A DNA stretch of 64,000 nucleotides from Parendozoicomonas callyspongiae (GCF_023502345.1 NZ_JAMFLX010000013.1:62001-126000), one strand, 5' to 3'. Counted from the stretch's first letter, positions 27,344 through 37,286 are shown. Notes: generated by a model not told the origin, from the sequence alone. Made by a program: numbers and translations.

Positions 27344-27635
27344 GGAGCCAGATACGGATTGTCGGACTTGGGGGCACTATTCAGTGTTTTGTAATCATTT
27401 GTGACAAGATTTAAGAATTAATTTTGTGGTCGATTCGTAGGTATGAAGTCTGTTTTCTGCTCAACAAAGCAGGCTGTAGGAGAGAGCTGGTTGTTGATTC
27501 GTTAAACAAATAGATATTTGCACTACATTTTTTTGAGTCTGATCAGTGCATTGGCTCGGCGTCTCCCGCAAGATAGGCTCCCCTATAGCACAGGCTTTCA
27601 GGGGTCTCACAGTTGTTTTGTAGTATGGGGGATAG

Positions 27636-29351
27636 ATGGACTGGTTTCGAAAGCTCCTGAATGGAGATGGCCTGGTTCTCATGATGGTAGTGACTATCGG
27701 CTACCTGCTTTCTGTCGAGTTCAATGCCTTTGAGCAGTTCTATTTATTCGCGTCCAGTCATAAAGAACTATCCCTGGATAAGCTCCTGACGTTTCTGTTT
27801 ATTGTTCTCTGGGTTCTCCTGCTTTACGGAGTCAAGCGCTGGGTAGATCTGGCCAAGGGCCAGGATGAACTCAACGAGACCAATGCCAAACTGCAAAAGA
27901 CTCTTGAAGATGTTGAGGAAATTGCCGTTCACGATATGCTGACCGGCTTGCTCAATCGCAGGGGGTTCACTGAGGCTCTGCAGGACAGCATTGCACGAGC
28001 ACGTCGAGAAAAGGGGAAAACAGCTGTTCTGCTTGTGGATGTTGACCGCTTTAAGGTTATTAACGATTCACTGGGCCGAAATGCCGGTGACACGCTTCTG
28101 AAAGAAGTGGCAGAACGCTTTAAAAACCAGATTCGTCAGACAGACTATATTGCCCGCCTGGGTGCGGATGAATTCGCCATTATCCTGAACCATATTGCTG
28201 ACTACGCGGATAGCAGTAAGGTTGCCCAGAATATTCTGGATACGTTCAAAACTCCTCTTGATTCACCGACCAACGATCAGGTAATGACCTGCAGTATCGG
28301 TATATCTGTTGCTCCCCAGGATGAGACAGATCCCTCTGAACTGCTTCAGTATGCTGACCTTGCAATGTATCAGGCTAAGGCCGGTGGCGGTAACAGGTAC
28401 AACTTTTATACCAAGGTTCTGCAGGCTGAAGTTCTTAACAGCCTGAATATGGAGCGTGACCTGCGTCGTGCGATTCAATGTGATGAGCTCGAGCCCTATT
28501 TCCAGCCCCAGTATGATCTGGCGAAAATGGAACTGATCGGCTTTGAAGCCCTGGTTCGCTGGAAGCATCCAACGAGAGGGCTCCTGCCTCCTGTCGAATT
28601 TATCGATCTGGCAGAAAAGACCCACATGATCGTTGAGATTGGATATGTGGTTTTTGAGCGTGCCTGTGCGCAGCTTGAGCAGATGCAACAGCACACCAAA
28701 TCCTCACTGGCCATGTCCATAAATATGTCTCCACGGCAGCTGGAGGATGAGGATCTGATCGAAAAACTTACTTCGATTATGGATCGGTACAATACAAATC
28801 CTGGGAATCTGTTGCTGGAAATCACTGAAAATGTTGTGATGTCCAAAACTGCCAAAACCTTGGAGGTCCTGAACTCGATCAAGGCTCTGGGGATTCAGAT
28901 TGCCTTGGATGACTTTGGTACCGGCTACTCTTCGATCTCTTATCTGCAGGAATTCCCGTTCGACCAGATCAAGATCGATCGACAGTTTATTGTGAACTCT
29001 CACCAGAACGAGACAGATGTTCGTCTGGTCAAGTTGATAGTCGGTATGGCAGAAACTCTGGGTTTGGAAGCTGTTGCTGAAGGTATCGACAATATTGAAC
29101 AGCTCAGCAAACTGCAGGAGCTGGATTGTAGTCTTGGTCAGGGTTATCTGTTCAGTAAACCGGTCACTGGCTGGGAGGCTATGAAACTTGTTACCGGTGA
29201 GAAGAAGATTGAAGATCTTGATTTGATGCAGCCACACGAAAGATTAATGCATGCACCGGAAGTGACTAAAACTGAGAAAAACAAGAGTAAAGAAGACAAC
29301 TCTCCTGAGGAATCTGCTGAAGCAACCAGGGAAGAGAGTCCCGAAAGCTGA
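27636..29351 (+). CDS. membrane-anchored GGDEF-EAL cyclic-di-GMP protein
   Basis: The product has 571 residues. Two hydrophobic segments near residues 10-65 anchor it, and a short coiled coil leads into the GGDEF domain (about 85-255). The signature reads GADEF (28161-28175) instead of GGDEF, while the I-site RQTD five residues upstream is kept. The EAL domain (about 265-520) keeps its catalytic set: EALVRW, NMSPRQL, ITENVV, DDFGTGYSS, KIDRQFI and the AEGI motif. Phosphodiesterase activity is therefore likely; cyclase activity is doubtful. The C-terminal 50 residues are charged and low-complexity. GGGGG lies just before ATG 27636. Confidence 0.92.
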   Translation: MDWFRKLLNGDGLVLMMVVTIGYLLSVEFNAFEQFYLFASSHKELSLDKLLTFLFIVLWVLLLYGVKRWVDLAKGQDELNETNAKLQKTLEDVEEIAVHDMLTGLLNRRGFTEALQDSIARARREKGKTAVLLVDVDRFKVINDSLGRNAGDTLLKEVAERFKNQIRQTDYIARLGADEFAIILNHIADYADSSKVAQNILDTFKTPLDSPTNDQVMTCSIGISVAPQDETDPSELLQYADLAMYQAKAGGGNRYNFYTKVLQAEVLNSLNMERDLRRAIQCDELEPYFQPQYDLAKMELIGFEALVRWKHPTRGLLPPVEFIDLAEKTHMIVEIGYVVFERACAQLEQMQQHTKSSLAMSINMSPRQLEDEDLIEKLTSIMDRYNTNPGNLLLEITENVVMSKTAKTLEVLNSIKALGIQIALDDFGTGYSSISYLQEFPFDQIKIDRQFIVNSHQNETDVRLVKLIVGMAETLGLEAVAEGIDNIEQLSKLQELDCSLGQGYLFSKPVTGWEAMKLVTGEKKIEDLDLMQPHERLMHAPEVTKTEKNKSKEDNSPEESAEATREESPES

Positions 29352-29376
29352 TTTTCTGTTCTGATTTATACAATCT

Positions 29377-29409
29377 AAAAAAGGCGCTTCCAGTGAAAGC
29401 GCCTTTTTC
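29377..29409. terminator. bidirectional rho-independent terminator
   Basis: AAAGGCGCTT(C) and (G)AAAGCGCCTTTTT form a GC-rich stem flanked by an A-run and a T-run. It sits between the converging GGDEF-EAL and miaB genes. Confidence 0.9.
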
Positions 29410-29428
29410 TTTGCACCTCAGCCTGAAA

Positions 29429-30808
29429 TTATGAGCAGGCTGTTTCGGGCAGCAGATTCCAGTTTTCATCCAGCTCGGATACAACCAGATCACCGCGCAG
29501 GCTGTGTGGAAGTGCTTCGTGAATAGTGATGTCAGCAAAATGGCCGATCATTCGAGGCTCATCACAGCGGAAGTTCACGACACGGTTACACTCCGTACGC
29601 CCTTGCAGTTGGCCTGGGTCTTTCTTTGAGAAGCCAGTAACCAGGATGCGCTGGGTTGAACCAACCAGACGACGGCTGATATGCATGACCTGCTGATCAA
29701 GGCGGTTCTGAAGAATCTTGAGACGCTCCTTCTTGGTCTCATCAGTAACATCGTCCTGGTAGTCAACAGCAGGGGTACCAGGGCGCTTGCTGTAGATGAA
29801 GCTGAAGGACTGGTCGAAGTTAACTTCGGCAATCAGATTCATGGTGTCGGTGAAATCTTCATCGGTTTCACCGGGGAAACCAACAATAAAGTCAGAGGAC
29901 ATGCTCAGATGTGGACGGATAGCCTTCAGGCGGCGAACCTTGTCCAGATAGATATCTGTTGTATGGTCGCGCTTCATGGCAGCCAGAATTCGGTTTGAAC
30001 CGCTTTGAACCGGCAGGTGGAGGTGACTGACCAGCTCTGGTACATCAGCATACACATCGATCAGGTTGTCAGAGAACTCCAGTGGGTGCGATGTGGTAAA
30101 GCGAATGCGGTCGATGCTATCAATCGCAGCAACGACGGTAATCAACTCTGCCAGATCAGCAATTTCACCGTCATGGCGTTCGCCACGGTAAGCATTTACG
30201 TTTTGACCGAGCAGGTTGATTTCACGTACACCCTGTTCAGCCAGGTTCACACATTCTTCAATAACATCATCGAAGGGACGGCTTACTTCAGGGCCTCGCG
30301 TGTAAGGAACAATGCAGTAAGTGCAGTATTTGCTGCAGCCTTCCATGATAGAAACGAATGCCGTCGGGCCATCAACGCTGGGTTCTGGCAGACGGTCAAA
30401 CTTCTCAATCTCGGGGAAGGTTACATCAACAACTGGGATTCCCTGGGATTGCGTCGTGTCGATCATCTCAGGAACACGATGGAGTGTCTGTGGACCGAAA
30501 ACCACGTCAACGTAACCGGCACGCTTGCGTATGGCTTCACCTTCCTGGCTGGCCACACAACCGCCAACACCGATAACCAGATTGGGATTGGTCTCTTTCA
30601 ATTTCTTCCAGCGACCCAGCTGGTGGAACAGTTTCTCCTGAGCCTTTTCCCGTACAGAGCAGGTGTTGACCAGCAGTACATCGGCTTCTTCAGGGTTGTC
30701 AGTCAGTTCCAGTTCATGGGTTTCACCAAGCAGATCCGCCATACGGGCAGAATCATACTCGTTCATTTGGCAACCGTGGGTCTTGATAAAAAGCTTCTTT
30801 GTAGCCAT
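29429..30808 (-). CDS. miaB: tRNA-2-methylthio-N6-dimethylallyladenosine synthase
   Basis: MiaB methylthiolates i6A37 of tRNAs reading UNN codons. The 459-residue protein has the three-domain layout: an N-terminal MTTase domain with three conserved cysteines ([36 protein letters not shown]), a radical SAM core with [17 protein letters not shown] near residue 155, and a TRAM domain at the end (about 380-445). In E. coli it heads the ybeZYX-lnt run; here it is isolated from those genes. Start ATG 30808. Confidence 0.97.
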   Translation of the reverse strand: MATKKLFIKTHGCQMNEYDSARMADLLGETHELELTDNPEEADVLLVNTCSVREKAQEKLFHQLGRWKKLKETNPNLVIGVGGCVASQEGEAIRKRAGYVDVVFGPQTLHRVPEMIDTTQSQGIPVVDVTFPEIEKFDRLPEPSVDGPTAFVSIMEGCSKYCTYCIVPYTRGPEVSRPFDDVIEECVNLAEQGVREINLLGQNVNAYRGERHDGEIADLAELITVVAAIDSIDRIRFTTSHPLEFSDNLIDVYADVPELVSHLHLPVQSGSNRILAAMKRDHTTDIYLDKVRRLKAIRPHLSMSSDFIVGFPGETDEDFTDTMNLIAEVNFDQSFSFIYSKRPGTPAVDYQDDVTDETKKERLKILQNRLDQQVMHISRRLVGSTQRILVTGFSKKDPGQLQGRTECNRVVNFRCDEPRMIGHFADITIHEALPHSLRGDLVVSELDENWNLLPETACS

Positions 30809-31082
30809 TGGCTGTTGCTGTCACCTTGTCTCGGGGTACACAGGATAGCTGCAGGTGCCCTCAGAATATTTTGCTGAGATCCTGGAAACCTGTGTGAAAA
30901 ATCTGCGTATTATAATCATCCTCCGGAAAAGTGCATAGCGGAACCGCGACTGCAAAATATTGCATGTTTGAGGGTTAATAGCTGTTTGCAGCGAGGTTTC
31001 CGGTATGAATCAGGGAAGGTTCTTACCGGTTTTGCCGGAACGGTGTCTGTTTATAAAAGAATTACATTAACTACTAGTTTGG

Positions 31083-31457
31083 ATGCTATTAGTATCTGAA
31101 TTATATGGAATTTATGCCTTGGGTCTGGCGGCACCTGCTCCAGCTGAATTTGTAGGCTGGTACCTGCTGCTGTGGGGCATCTTCACCATGTTCTTCTTCA
31201 TTGGCACCTTGAATGGACCCAAGATCGGGCAGATCGTATTCGGCTCTCTGACCACCCTGTTCTTCCTGCTGGCTTACAAAGACTTCACTGGCAACCACGC
31301 TGTTGGCATCTTTGCCGGTTACGTTGGTATCTTCTGTGGCGGTAGTGCTCTGTACGAAGCATTCGCTCTGGTATTGAACGAAAAGCTGGGCCGCACTGTT
31401 CTGCCTATCGGTGAACCTAAGCCTGCTGCAGTTTCCGTTCGCACTGTGACTGCTTAA
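31083..31457 (+). pseudogene. satP: N-terminally truncated SatP/YaaH acetate transporter
   Basis: The frame encodes 124 residues that align with the C-terminal two thirds of the GPR1/FUN34/YaaH family: VGWYLLLWGIFTMFFFIGTL, SLTTLFFLLAY, VGIFAGYVGIFCGGSALYEA and the hallmark end LNEKLGRTVLPIGEPK. E. coli SatP has 188 residues. The first two or three transmembrane helices, including the family motif NPAPLGL, are missing. I see no trace of them in any frame in the 270 bp upstream. Three helices remain, so a working six-helix acetate/succinate channel is unlikely. A terminator follows. It could still be expressed as a short protein. Confidence 0.7.
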
Positions 31458-31474
31458 TCGCAAACACAGCAATA

Positions 31475-31513
31475 AAAGAAAGGGTGATAGCCTCAGGCTA
31501 TCACCCTTTCTTT
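31475..31513 (+). terminator. rho-independent terminator after the satP remnant
   Basis: AAAGGGTGATAGCCT and AGGCTATCACCCTTTCTTT form a long perfect stem ending in a T-rich tract. It also suits the converging ridA gene on the other strand. Confidence 0.9.
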
Positions 31514-31534
31514 ATGCAATTGCAAAGTCGTTTA

Positions 31535-31885
31535 TTACTTTTCCGCAGCAACAACTGACACTTCTACAAGCAGTTCCGGACGAGCCATGCGCGCTTCAAC
31601 ACAGGCCCGGGCAGGTGCATGACCTTCCGGTACCCAGGCATCCCATACTTCATTCATAGCGGTAAAATCTTTCATGTCACGAATGTAAACAGTGGCAGAC
31701 AGAATATGCTCGCGGTCACTGCCAGCTTGTTCCAGCAAGGCATCAACTTTAGCCAGCATGGTGCGGGTCTGTTCCTGGATGCCAGCACTTGCATCTTCTG
31801 CAACCTGACCACACAGATAAATAGTACCGTTATGCTTAACAATACGGCTCATGCGCTGACGCGTTTCCATACGAGTAATGGACAT
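31535..31885 (-). CDS. RidA/YjgF family protein
   Basis: The product has 116 residues. Family motifs are [13 protein letters not shown], the [11 protein letters not shown] helix region, and [20 protein letters not shown], which holds the catalytic-type Arg. RidA proteins hydrolyse reactive enamine/imine intermediates from pyridoxal-phosphate enzymes; divergent subgroups have other roles. The start after AGGATGAAGT at 31885 is good. No operon partner. Confidence 0.88.
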   Translation of the reverse strand: MSITRMETRQRMSRIVKHNGTIYLCGQVAEDASAGIQEQTRTMLAKVDALLEQAGSDREHILSATVYIRDMKDFTAMNEVWDAWVPEGHAPARACVEARMARPELLVEVSVVAAEK

Positions 31886-32009
31886 ACTTCATCCTAAAAA
31901 TATCAGAAGGGAGTGTAAGGATTAGATATCATGTTTTAGTGATTGATGCCTTGATTTCATGAGGGAAGGTAGTGAAAAAGTGCCAGATAAACTGGCACCT
32001 TTATAAAGG

Positions 32010-32696
32010 TCATTTGGCTTGGTTTATGAAGGTTACTGAAGCATTTTTGATGTGAGGCTCATCATTGATTTCTATGGACATGTTACCTGTCAACTGACCA
32101 TTATTGTGTTTCAGGTCCATAGAGACTGAAATCTCCCAAGGAGTACCATCCTTTTCATGCAGGTTCAGGTGTAAGTCTGTACCTCTGCAGGGAGGTTTCC
32201 TCTTGCCTTCGAAGGAAGGATGCTCTGGAGGCTGACCTGGTCCGTGAAAAGGTGGGTGGGGTGGCCTGTGACCGGGCCTTTTTTGACATCCCCCATGCCT
32301 GTGCTTGCCCCCTCTGCGCCTTTCCGCGATCTCAAACCCATCATCTTTGATCTGGTCTTCACCTGAACCATTGTCGTCATCCTGACTGAGGTGACGTCTG
32401 TGAGGCCCTCTATGGTGAGGAGGTCTGTGATCGAGTATGTAGTACCTGTCCAGGGTTTTATCGTGCACCATGACCTGAATTTTCGGTATATCAATATCCA
32501 GCACGACCTCAAAGCGATCATCTTCTGTGACAGGGTTTGTAAGCCGATACACACTGTCAGGAATGTCGCAGCATCCACCTTTTTGGGGAGCATGATTACC
32601 CGGTTTATCATGGAAGGGTTTGGCGGATAATTGTGTCGGCAGAATTGATAGAGCCAAGATTGGACCTAATGCGGCCAGAAATTTGACGGTTTTCAT
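32010..32696 (-). CDS. secreted His/Gly/Pro-rich protein of unknown function
   Basis: The product has 228 residues from ATG 32696, preceded by AAGGAAG. A clear signal peptide (KTVKFLAALGPILALSILPT, cut near LSA) is followed by an N-terminal part of about 60 residues. A low-complexity middle follows, dense in His, Pro, Arg and Gly (HRPPHHRGPHRRH, GGKHRHGGC, RPPHPPFHGPG). The C-terminal beta-rich part has repeated polar strands (LHLNLHEKDGTPWEISVSM, NNGQLTGNMSIEINDEPH). The histidines could bind metals in the periplasm or outside. I do not recognise a family. Confidence 0.7.
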   Translation of the reverse strand: MKTVKFLAALGPILALSILPTQLSAKPFHDKPGNHAPQKGGCCDIPDSVYRLTNPVTEDDRFEVVLDIDIPKIQVMVHDKTLDRYYILDHRPPHHRGPHRRHLSQDDDNGSGEDQIKDDGFEIAERRRGGKHRHGGCQKRPGHRPPHPPFHGPGQPPEHPSFEGKRKPPCRGTDLHLNLHEKDGTPWEISVSMDLKHNNGQLTGNMSIEINDEPHIKNASVTFINQAK

Positions 32697-32839
32697 AGAA
32701 CTTCCTTGTTACTACTAAAACACCTTTGATTATAGATGCCTCCTACCTCCGGTGGCCGAGCTGACCAGTAGCGCTGAGCGTTATGGCAACTGTCGGAACT
32801 CTCAACCTCCTGTAACCTGTTTAAAACTGGAGGGAAAGA

Positions 32840-33283
32840 ATGAATATTTCCGAAGATGTGCTCCGCACGATGGCAGAAGAAAAAATTGCTTTTGTAAAAC
32901 GAAGCGGGCTTAAACTATTGGAAGCACGCTCGGGATATGTAAAGTGCCTGATGCCGATGACTGGTAATGAAAACCATATGGGGACTATGTATGCCGGTGC
33001 CCTGTACACACTTGCTGAAATTCCCGGAGGGGTTATTGCTTTTGCCAGCTTCGGAGTTGGCAAATATGTGCCTCTTTTGAAAAGCTCGACTATCAAGTTT
33101 CTCAAGCCTGCAAAAGGTGACATTACTTATGGGGTTTCTCTGGGCGAGCAGGAGGTGCTAAGAGTTATAGAAGAGGCGAAGGAGAAGGGAAAGTCCGACT
33201 TCGTCCTTGAAGGGGAACTCAAAGATAGCTCTGGAATTGTTGTTGCCGTTTATACCGGTGTGTATCAGATCAGAGCCATGTGA
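32840..33283 (+). CDS. hotdog-fold thioesterase-like protein (PaaI/DUF4442 type)
   Basis: The product has 147 residues; GGAGGG stands just before ATG 32840. The segment NHMGTMYAGALYTLAEIPGG fits the hotdog helix that carries the active-site region in PaaI-like acyl-CoA thioesterases. It is followed by the strand pair VPLLKSSTIKFLKPAKGDI. The classical HGG/Asp pattern is replaced by MYAGALYTLAE. It probably acts on an acyl-CoA or acyl carrier; substrate unknown. Its 3' end converges on the next gene with an 11-bp gap. Confidence 0.78.
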   Translation: MNISEDVLRTMAEEKIAFVKRSGLKLLEARSGYVKCLMPMTGNENHMGTMYAGALYTLAEIPGGVIAFASFGVGKYVPLLKSSTIKFLKPAKGDITYGVSLGEQEVLRVIEEAKEKGKSDFVLEGELKDSSGIVVAVYTGVYQIRAM

Positions 33284-33294
33284 TGCTGTATAAT

Positions 33295-35409
33295 CTAGTT
33301 CTCAATAGCTTTTAATACAGGGAACTTTTCAGGAAGAATAAACAGGTATGGGTTCCCAAGTAAAGGCACACAAACAAGGCTGTCGTCATCCAGAAGGAAG
33401 CAACGCATACTTGGTGTTGCCTGACGTTTAATATCTGCATTGTACTCTGTATGCATCTTAAATCGGGCTATTGGTATAGCGTTTATTCTATCGGATACAA
33501 GCCCTATAACCCAGTTCCCATCATTTAGTGGTGCTGCATTAATTTGCCTGTTGGGGCGATTGGTGGTTGTGCTGTATATTTTTTGGATGCGTCTGTCAAA
33601 AACAACAATACTTTTTACTGAATCAGATCCCGGTTTGAGCAGAGTGATAAAAGAGTTCGACATAGTCATTGTTTCATAATCTTTATCCAGTTTTCCCTGT
33701 TCTTTACGCCAAAAACTCTTGACTAGATCATCAATCTCACTCAGGTTTTTCTGCTCATCATTTGTTTCACCTCTTTGTTCGGATGTTGGGAATTTTTCTT
33801 CTGGTTTTATTTTCATCTTTTGCGGACTGAATATATAAGAATCGGGAGAGCTAGCGTGCAGGTGTGGAGATAGATTCATAGCCCTTCTAAGATGTTGCCC
33901 ATATGGGTAATCGCTGGCTACTTTTTTGTTGGGTCTTGGTTTTCTTAAAACACCTTCAGTAGCCGGTAAGCTGGCAGTATGGTCAAGGTGGCTCCCATAA
34001 GAACCAGATTCAGTTGAGGTTTGTAAAGGAGAAAGGTCGTTAATGTCTGCAGATATGCACTCAAGACTATAGCCATTAGTCAGGTATGTGATCAGGCTGG
34101 ATGTTCTGGTGTCTTCATGATATTTCTCAAGAGTGACGAGAGCCTGCTCTTTTGAATTGTTGCTTAATGTTGGTGTCATTCTGTGAAGTAGTGGCCGTGT
34201 TAAAATGCCTGTTTCTCTGATTTCAAATGGTATTGCTGGCAATGGTTTGTGCGCTAAATCCATGGCCTGATCAAATGAAATCGGGTTAATTCCATCGATG
34301 CTGAGTTGAAGGTTTGATAGCTTGTAGGTATACCGCAAGGTTTTAACATCACGGATCTCTGGCACAGGGTCGCCATCGTCGTCAACGTTAGGAGGAATAA
34401 TGGTTTTACGCCTCCTGACTTTATTTCTGAACTTGCCGTTTTTCTTCTTGCCCCCTCTGGTCTTTATTACTGTAGGAATGATCTTCCGGCTTTCTATAGA
34501 TTCTGATACGCACTCTTCAACGAGCATTATGCTCTTTTTATCGGGGGAAATGTGTGCTCCAACGTGAAAACTATTTTCAGGTTGATGTATGGTAGCTGTC
34601 AGGAGTTCTGTTCCAGATGAAGCACAAATTATTTTAATTGTTGTTGTCCCTTCGTAGTCATTTGGAATCATGAAAAGAACACGATTTTTACTAAATGGTT
34701 GGATTGTACCGACGGTGGGAAAGTCCTTGATAGTTGATAGCAAACGAGGGCCGCCACTGCTGACACCGTATAAGTAAACGACAGAGTTCTTTGACTGCCT
34801 GCTGGCTGAGTGTTGAATGTAAAATAAAGAGCTATCCCCTCCTACGCTTTGTACATAGGTCTTAATTTCAAATTTATCCAAGACTGACATAAGAAAATCG
34901 GGGTATAGCTGATCTGTCGGAGAGCTAAGGACATAGGTCTGATATTCCGGGAGCTGGTCATAAGTAAGTATCACCGCACGTGGAGAATCAGGATCATGAA
35001 CCCATTCCCTTGGGGTTATGGTATTTCTAAATATTGCATGACTTAATACCTGAGGTATTGGAAAAGCTTCTATGGGTACGGCTGAGGGCCTTTCACTGTG
35101 AGGAATGGCCAGGGCGTGTTGGCTGAGCCTCTTTCTTGTTAGTTCTTGGGTATCAAGGCTCAGCAGTCTTGGTGAGTGAGATGTTACGAATGCGGTGTTG
35201 GTTCTCAGGGGGGCTCGGGCTTTATACCGAAAGGTGTTATGGGGTCTATTATAGCCCTCAAATGTTTTTAATGGTGGTCGCGGTTGAACTCTAAAAGGCT
35301 TACGGTTTATCCCGAATGTTCCCGCCCAGCTGTTTGCTTGAAGGCTAAAGAAAATCAGCGTACAGAGACAGAGAGTGAGTGCTGAATAAGGGGGTTTGAT
35401 ATCAGGCAT
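33295..35409 (-). CDS. large secreted protein of unknown function
   Basis: The product has 704 residues. Residues 1-30 are a signal peptide (LTLCLCTLIFFSLQANSWAG). Residues 30-130 are basic and proline-rich. From about 150 to 300 and 600 to 700 the sequence has repeated short beta-strands that look like propeller blades (VVYLYGVSSGGPRLLSTIKD, NWVIGLVSDRINAIPIARF). Between them lies a lysine/arginine cluster near residue 325 (KKKNGKFRNKVRRRK) that resembles a bipartite nuclear localisation signal. A hydrophilic Ser/Pro region follows. No catalytic motif or known family is apparent. It stands alone on its strand. Export is likely, function unknown. Confidence 0.7.
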   Translation of the reverse strand: MPDIKPPYSALTLCLCTLIFFSLQANSWAGTFGINRKPFRVQPRPPLKTFEGYNRPHNTFRYKARAPLRTNTAFVTSHSPRLLSLDTQELTRKRLSQHALAIPHSERPSAVPIEAFPIPQVLSHAIFRNTITPREWVHDPDSPRAVILTYDQLPEYQTYVLSSPTDQLYPDFLMSVLDKFEIKTYVQSVGGDSSLFYIQHSASRQSKNSVVYLYGVSSGGPRLLSTIKDFPTVGTIQPFSKNRVLFMIPNDYEGTTTIKIICASSGTELLTATIHQPENSFHVGAHISPDKKSIMLVEECVSESIESRKIIPTVIKTRGGKKKNGKFRNKVRRRKTIIPPNVDDDGDPVPEIRDVKTLRYTYKLSNLQLSIDGINPISFDQAMDLAHKPLPAIPFEIRETGILTRPLLHRMTPTLSNNSKEQALVTLEKYHEDTRTSSLITYLTNGYSLECISADINDLSPLQTSTESGSYGSHLDHTASLPATEGVLRKPRPNKKVASDYPYGQHLRRAMNLSPHLHASSPDSYIFSPQKMKIKPEEKFPTSEQRGETNDEQKNLSEIDDLVKSFWRKEQGKLDKDYETMTMSNSFITLLKPGSDSVKSIVVFDRRIQKIYSTTTNRPNRQINAAPLNDGNWVIGLVSDRINAIPIARFKMHTEYNADIKRQATPSMRCFLLDDDSLVCVPLLGNPYLFILPEKFPVLKAIEN

Positions 35410-35808
35410 TGGAAACCACTGCGGATTAAGAATGCATAGATATAGTCACGATGAGTATTTTTGCATGCGATAAAATGGCTCAAGTGGTTGTCAAACATGC
35501 TAAAAGAGTTGAGTGTGTGTTTATTGTTGAAATATTGTTACATTTTCAGGTAAACAATAGTTGGCAATGGGTGAATTTTGTTAAGCTTTGGCGATCAAGT
35601 TCTATTAAGATCAGTGATCTCATAACTATGACCTTTTCTTCCTCAGGGTTTTTGCTGCAGAATGCTCTGGATTCAAGATACTATCCGGTGAAAACTGGCG
35701 CAATGTAAGGGAAAAAAACAACCTGAGTGATTATTTTTCCTGCAGTACTGGATGCGCTGTTATAGGAATCACCCCAAAATTCAATCAACACTGATCATTG
35801 GGAGAGTT
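35410..35808. other. divergent intergenic region upstream of glyA
   Basis: This is AT-rich spacer that must hold promoters for the secreted orphan gene (minus) and glyA (plus). An 85-codon frame at 35451-35708 has no similarity I recognise, no good ribosome binding site and a composition unlike a gene; I do not call it. I see no riboswitch or PurR-like palindrome. GGGAGAG at 35799-35805 is the glyA ribosome binding site. Confidence 0.5.
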
Positions 35809-37077
35809 ATGTTTGACGCAAAGATGAACATTGCAGACTTTGACCCCGAGCTGAAAGCTGCGATGGACGCGGAATACCGCCGTCAGGAAGAGCATATTGA
35901 GCTGATTGCTTCTGAGAACTACACCAGCCCGCGTGTCATGGAAGCTCAGGGCAGTGTGCTGACCAACAAATATGCTGAAGGTTACCCCGGTAAGCGTTAT
36001 TACGGTGGCTGTGAGCATGTTGACGTTGTTGAGCAGCTCGCTATTGATCGTGCCTGTGAACTGTTCGACGCTAAGTACGCCAACGTTCAGCCTCACTCCG
36101 GTTCTCAGGCTAACGCCGCTGTATATATGGCCCTGTGCAAGCCAGGCGACACTATTCTGGGCATGAGCCTGGCTCACGGTGGTCACCTGACTCACGGTGC
36201 TCACGTAAGCTTCTCTGGCCGTATTTACAATGCGGTTCAGTATGGTCTGCACCCCGAAACCGGCGAAATCAACTATGAAGAAGTTGAGCGTCTGGCTGAA
36301 GAGCACAAGCCAAAGATGATCGTTGCTGGCTTTTCTGCTTACTCCCGTATTGCTGACTGGGCACGTTTCCGTGCCATTGCTGACAAGGTAGGCGCGTACC
36401 TGTTCGTCGACATGGCCCACATTGCCGGTCTGGTTGCTGCAGGCGTTTATCCTTCTCCAGTACCTCACGCTCACGTATGTACCAGCACCACTCACAAGAC
36501 CCTCGGTGGCCCCCGTGGTGGTATCATCGTTTCCGCGCACGATGACGAAGAGCTGTACAAGAAGTTCAACTTCGCAGTATTCCCTGAAAGCCAGGGTGGC
36601 CCTCTGTGCCACATCATCGCGGCCAAGGCTGTGTGCTTCAAGGAAGCTCTGAGCCCTGACTACAAGGCTTACCAGCAGCAGGTTGTTAAGAACGCTGACG
36701 CTATGGCGACTACTCTGCAGGAGCGTGGTATCAACATCGTTTCCGGCGGTACTGACGATCACCTGTTCCTGGTTGACCTGATTGGCAAGGAATACTCCGG
36801 TAAGGACGCTGAAGCCGCGCTGGGCAGCGCCAACATAACGGTGAACAAGAACTCTGTTCCTAACGATCCACGCTCTCCATTTGTGACCAGTGGTCTGCGT
36901 ATTGGTTCTCCTGCGATAACCCGCCGTGGTTTCAACGAAGAAGACTGCCGTCATCTGGCCAGCTGGATGGTTGATGTACTGGAAAGCATCGGCAAGGACA
37001 ACCACGAAAAAGTTGTTAGTCAGGTGAAGGTCAGAGTTCTGGAAATCTGTAACAGCAAGCCTGTTTACAAAAACTGA
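35809..37077 (+). CDS. glyA: serine hydroxymethyltransferase
   Basis: GlyA interconverts serine and glycine with tetrahydrofolate, feeding one-carbon units to purine and methionine synthesis. The protein has 422 residues from ATG 35809, preceded by GGGAGAG; the frame extends 19 codons upstream without family sequence. The PLP lysine is in [14 protein letters not shown]. Other signatures are [30 protein letters not shown] and [12 protein letters not shown]. Codon use is strongly biased (CTG, GGT, CGT, AAC), as in highly expressed genes. Confidence 0.98.
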   Translation: MFDAKMNIADFDPELKAAMDAEYRRQEEHIELIASENYTSPRVMEAQGSVLTNKYAEGYPGKRYYGGCEHVDVVEQLAIDRACELFDAKYANVQPHSGSQANAAVYMALCKPGDTILGMSLAHGGHLTHGAHVSFSGRIYNAVQYGLHPETGEINYEEVERLAEEHKPKMIVAGFSAYSRIADWARFRAIADKVGAYLFVDMAHIAGLVAAGVYPSPVPHAHVCTSTTHKTLGGPRGGIIVSAHDDEELYKKFNFAVFPESQGGPLCHIIAAKAVCFKEALSPDYKAYQQQVVKNADAMATTLQERGINIVSGGTDDHLFLVDLIGKEYSGKDAEAALGSANITVNKNSVPNDPRSPFVTSGLRIGSPAITRRGFNEEDCRHLASWMVDVLESIGKDNHEKVVSQVKVRVLEICNSKPVYKN

Positions 37078-37128
37078 TTTTTCAGATCAGGGCTTGAACA
37101 AAGGGGTTTCAACCCACTGTTTAATAGG

Positions 37129-37168
37129 GAAATGCCTGCCGCATCTTCTATTTTGAGGCAGGCATTTC
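37129..37168 (+). terminator. hairpin downstream of glyA
   Basis: GAAATGCCTGCC and GGCAGGCATTTC are perfect 12-bp arms with a 16-nt loop, 52 bp after the glyA stop. Only a short T-stretch follows. The call is based on position and stem strength. Confidence 0.6.
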
Positions 37169-37286
37169 GCGTTTGTGACTGTTTATCTTTGAAAACACAG
37201 CCTCTGTAATGTTAATCAGGCAGTTCAAGTCTTTAACAACGGCTCTGGGCTCTTATTGCTTGGATGCAGCACAGCTCCCAAGAATT

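Noticed and set aside
31083-31457. AmiS/UreI amide channel
   Set aside because: First impression from the membrane pattern; the end LNEKLGRTVLPIGE is specific for the SatP/YaaH family.
35451-35708. 85-codon frame upstream of glyA
   Set aside because: No ribosome binding site, no recognisable similarity, AT-rich spacer composition.
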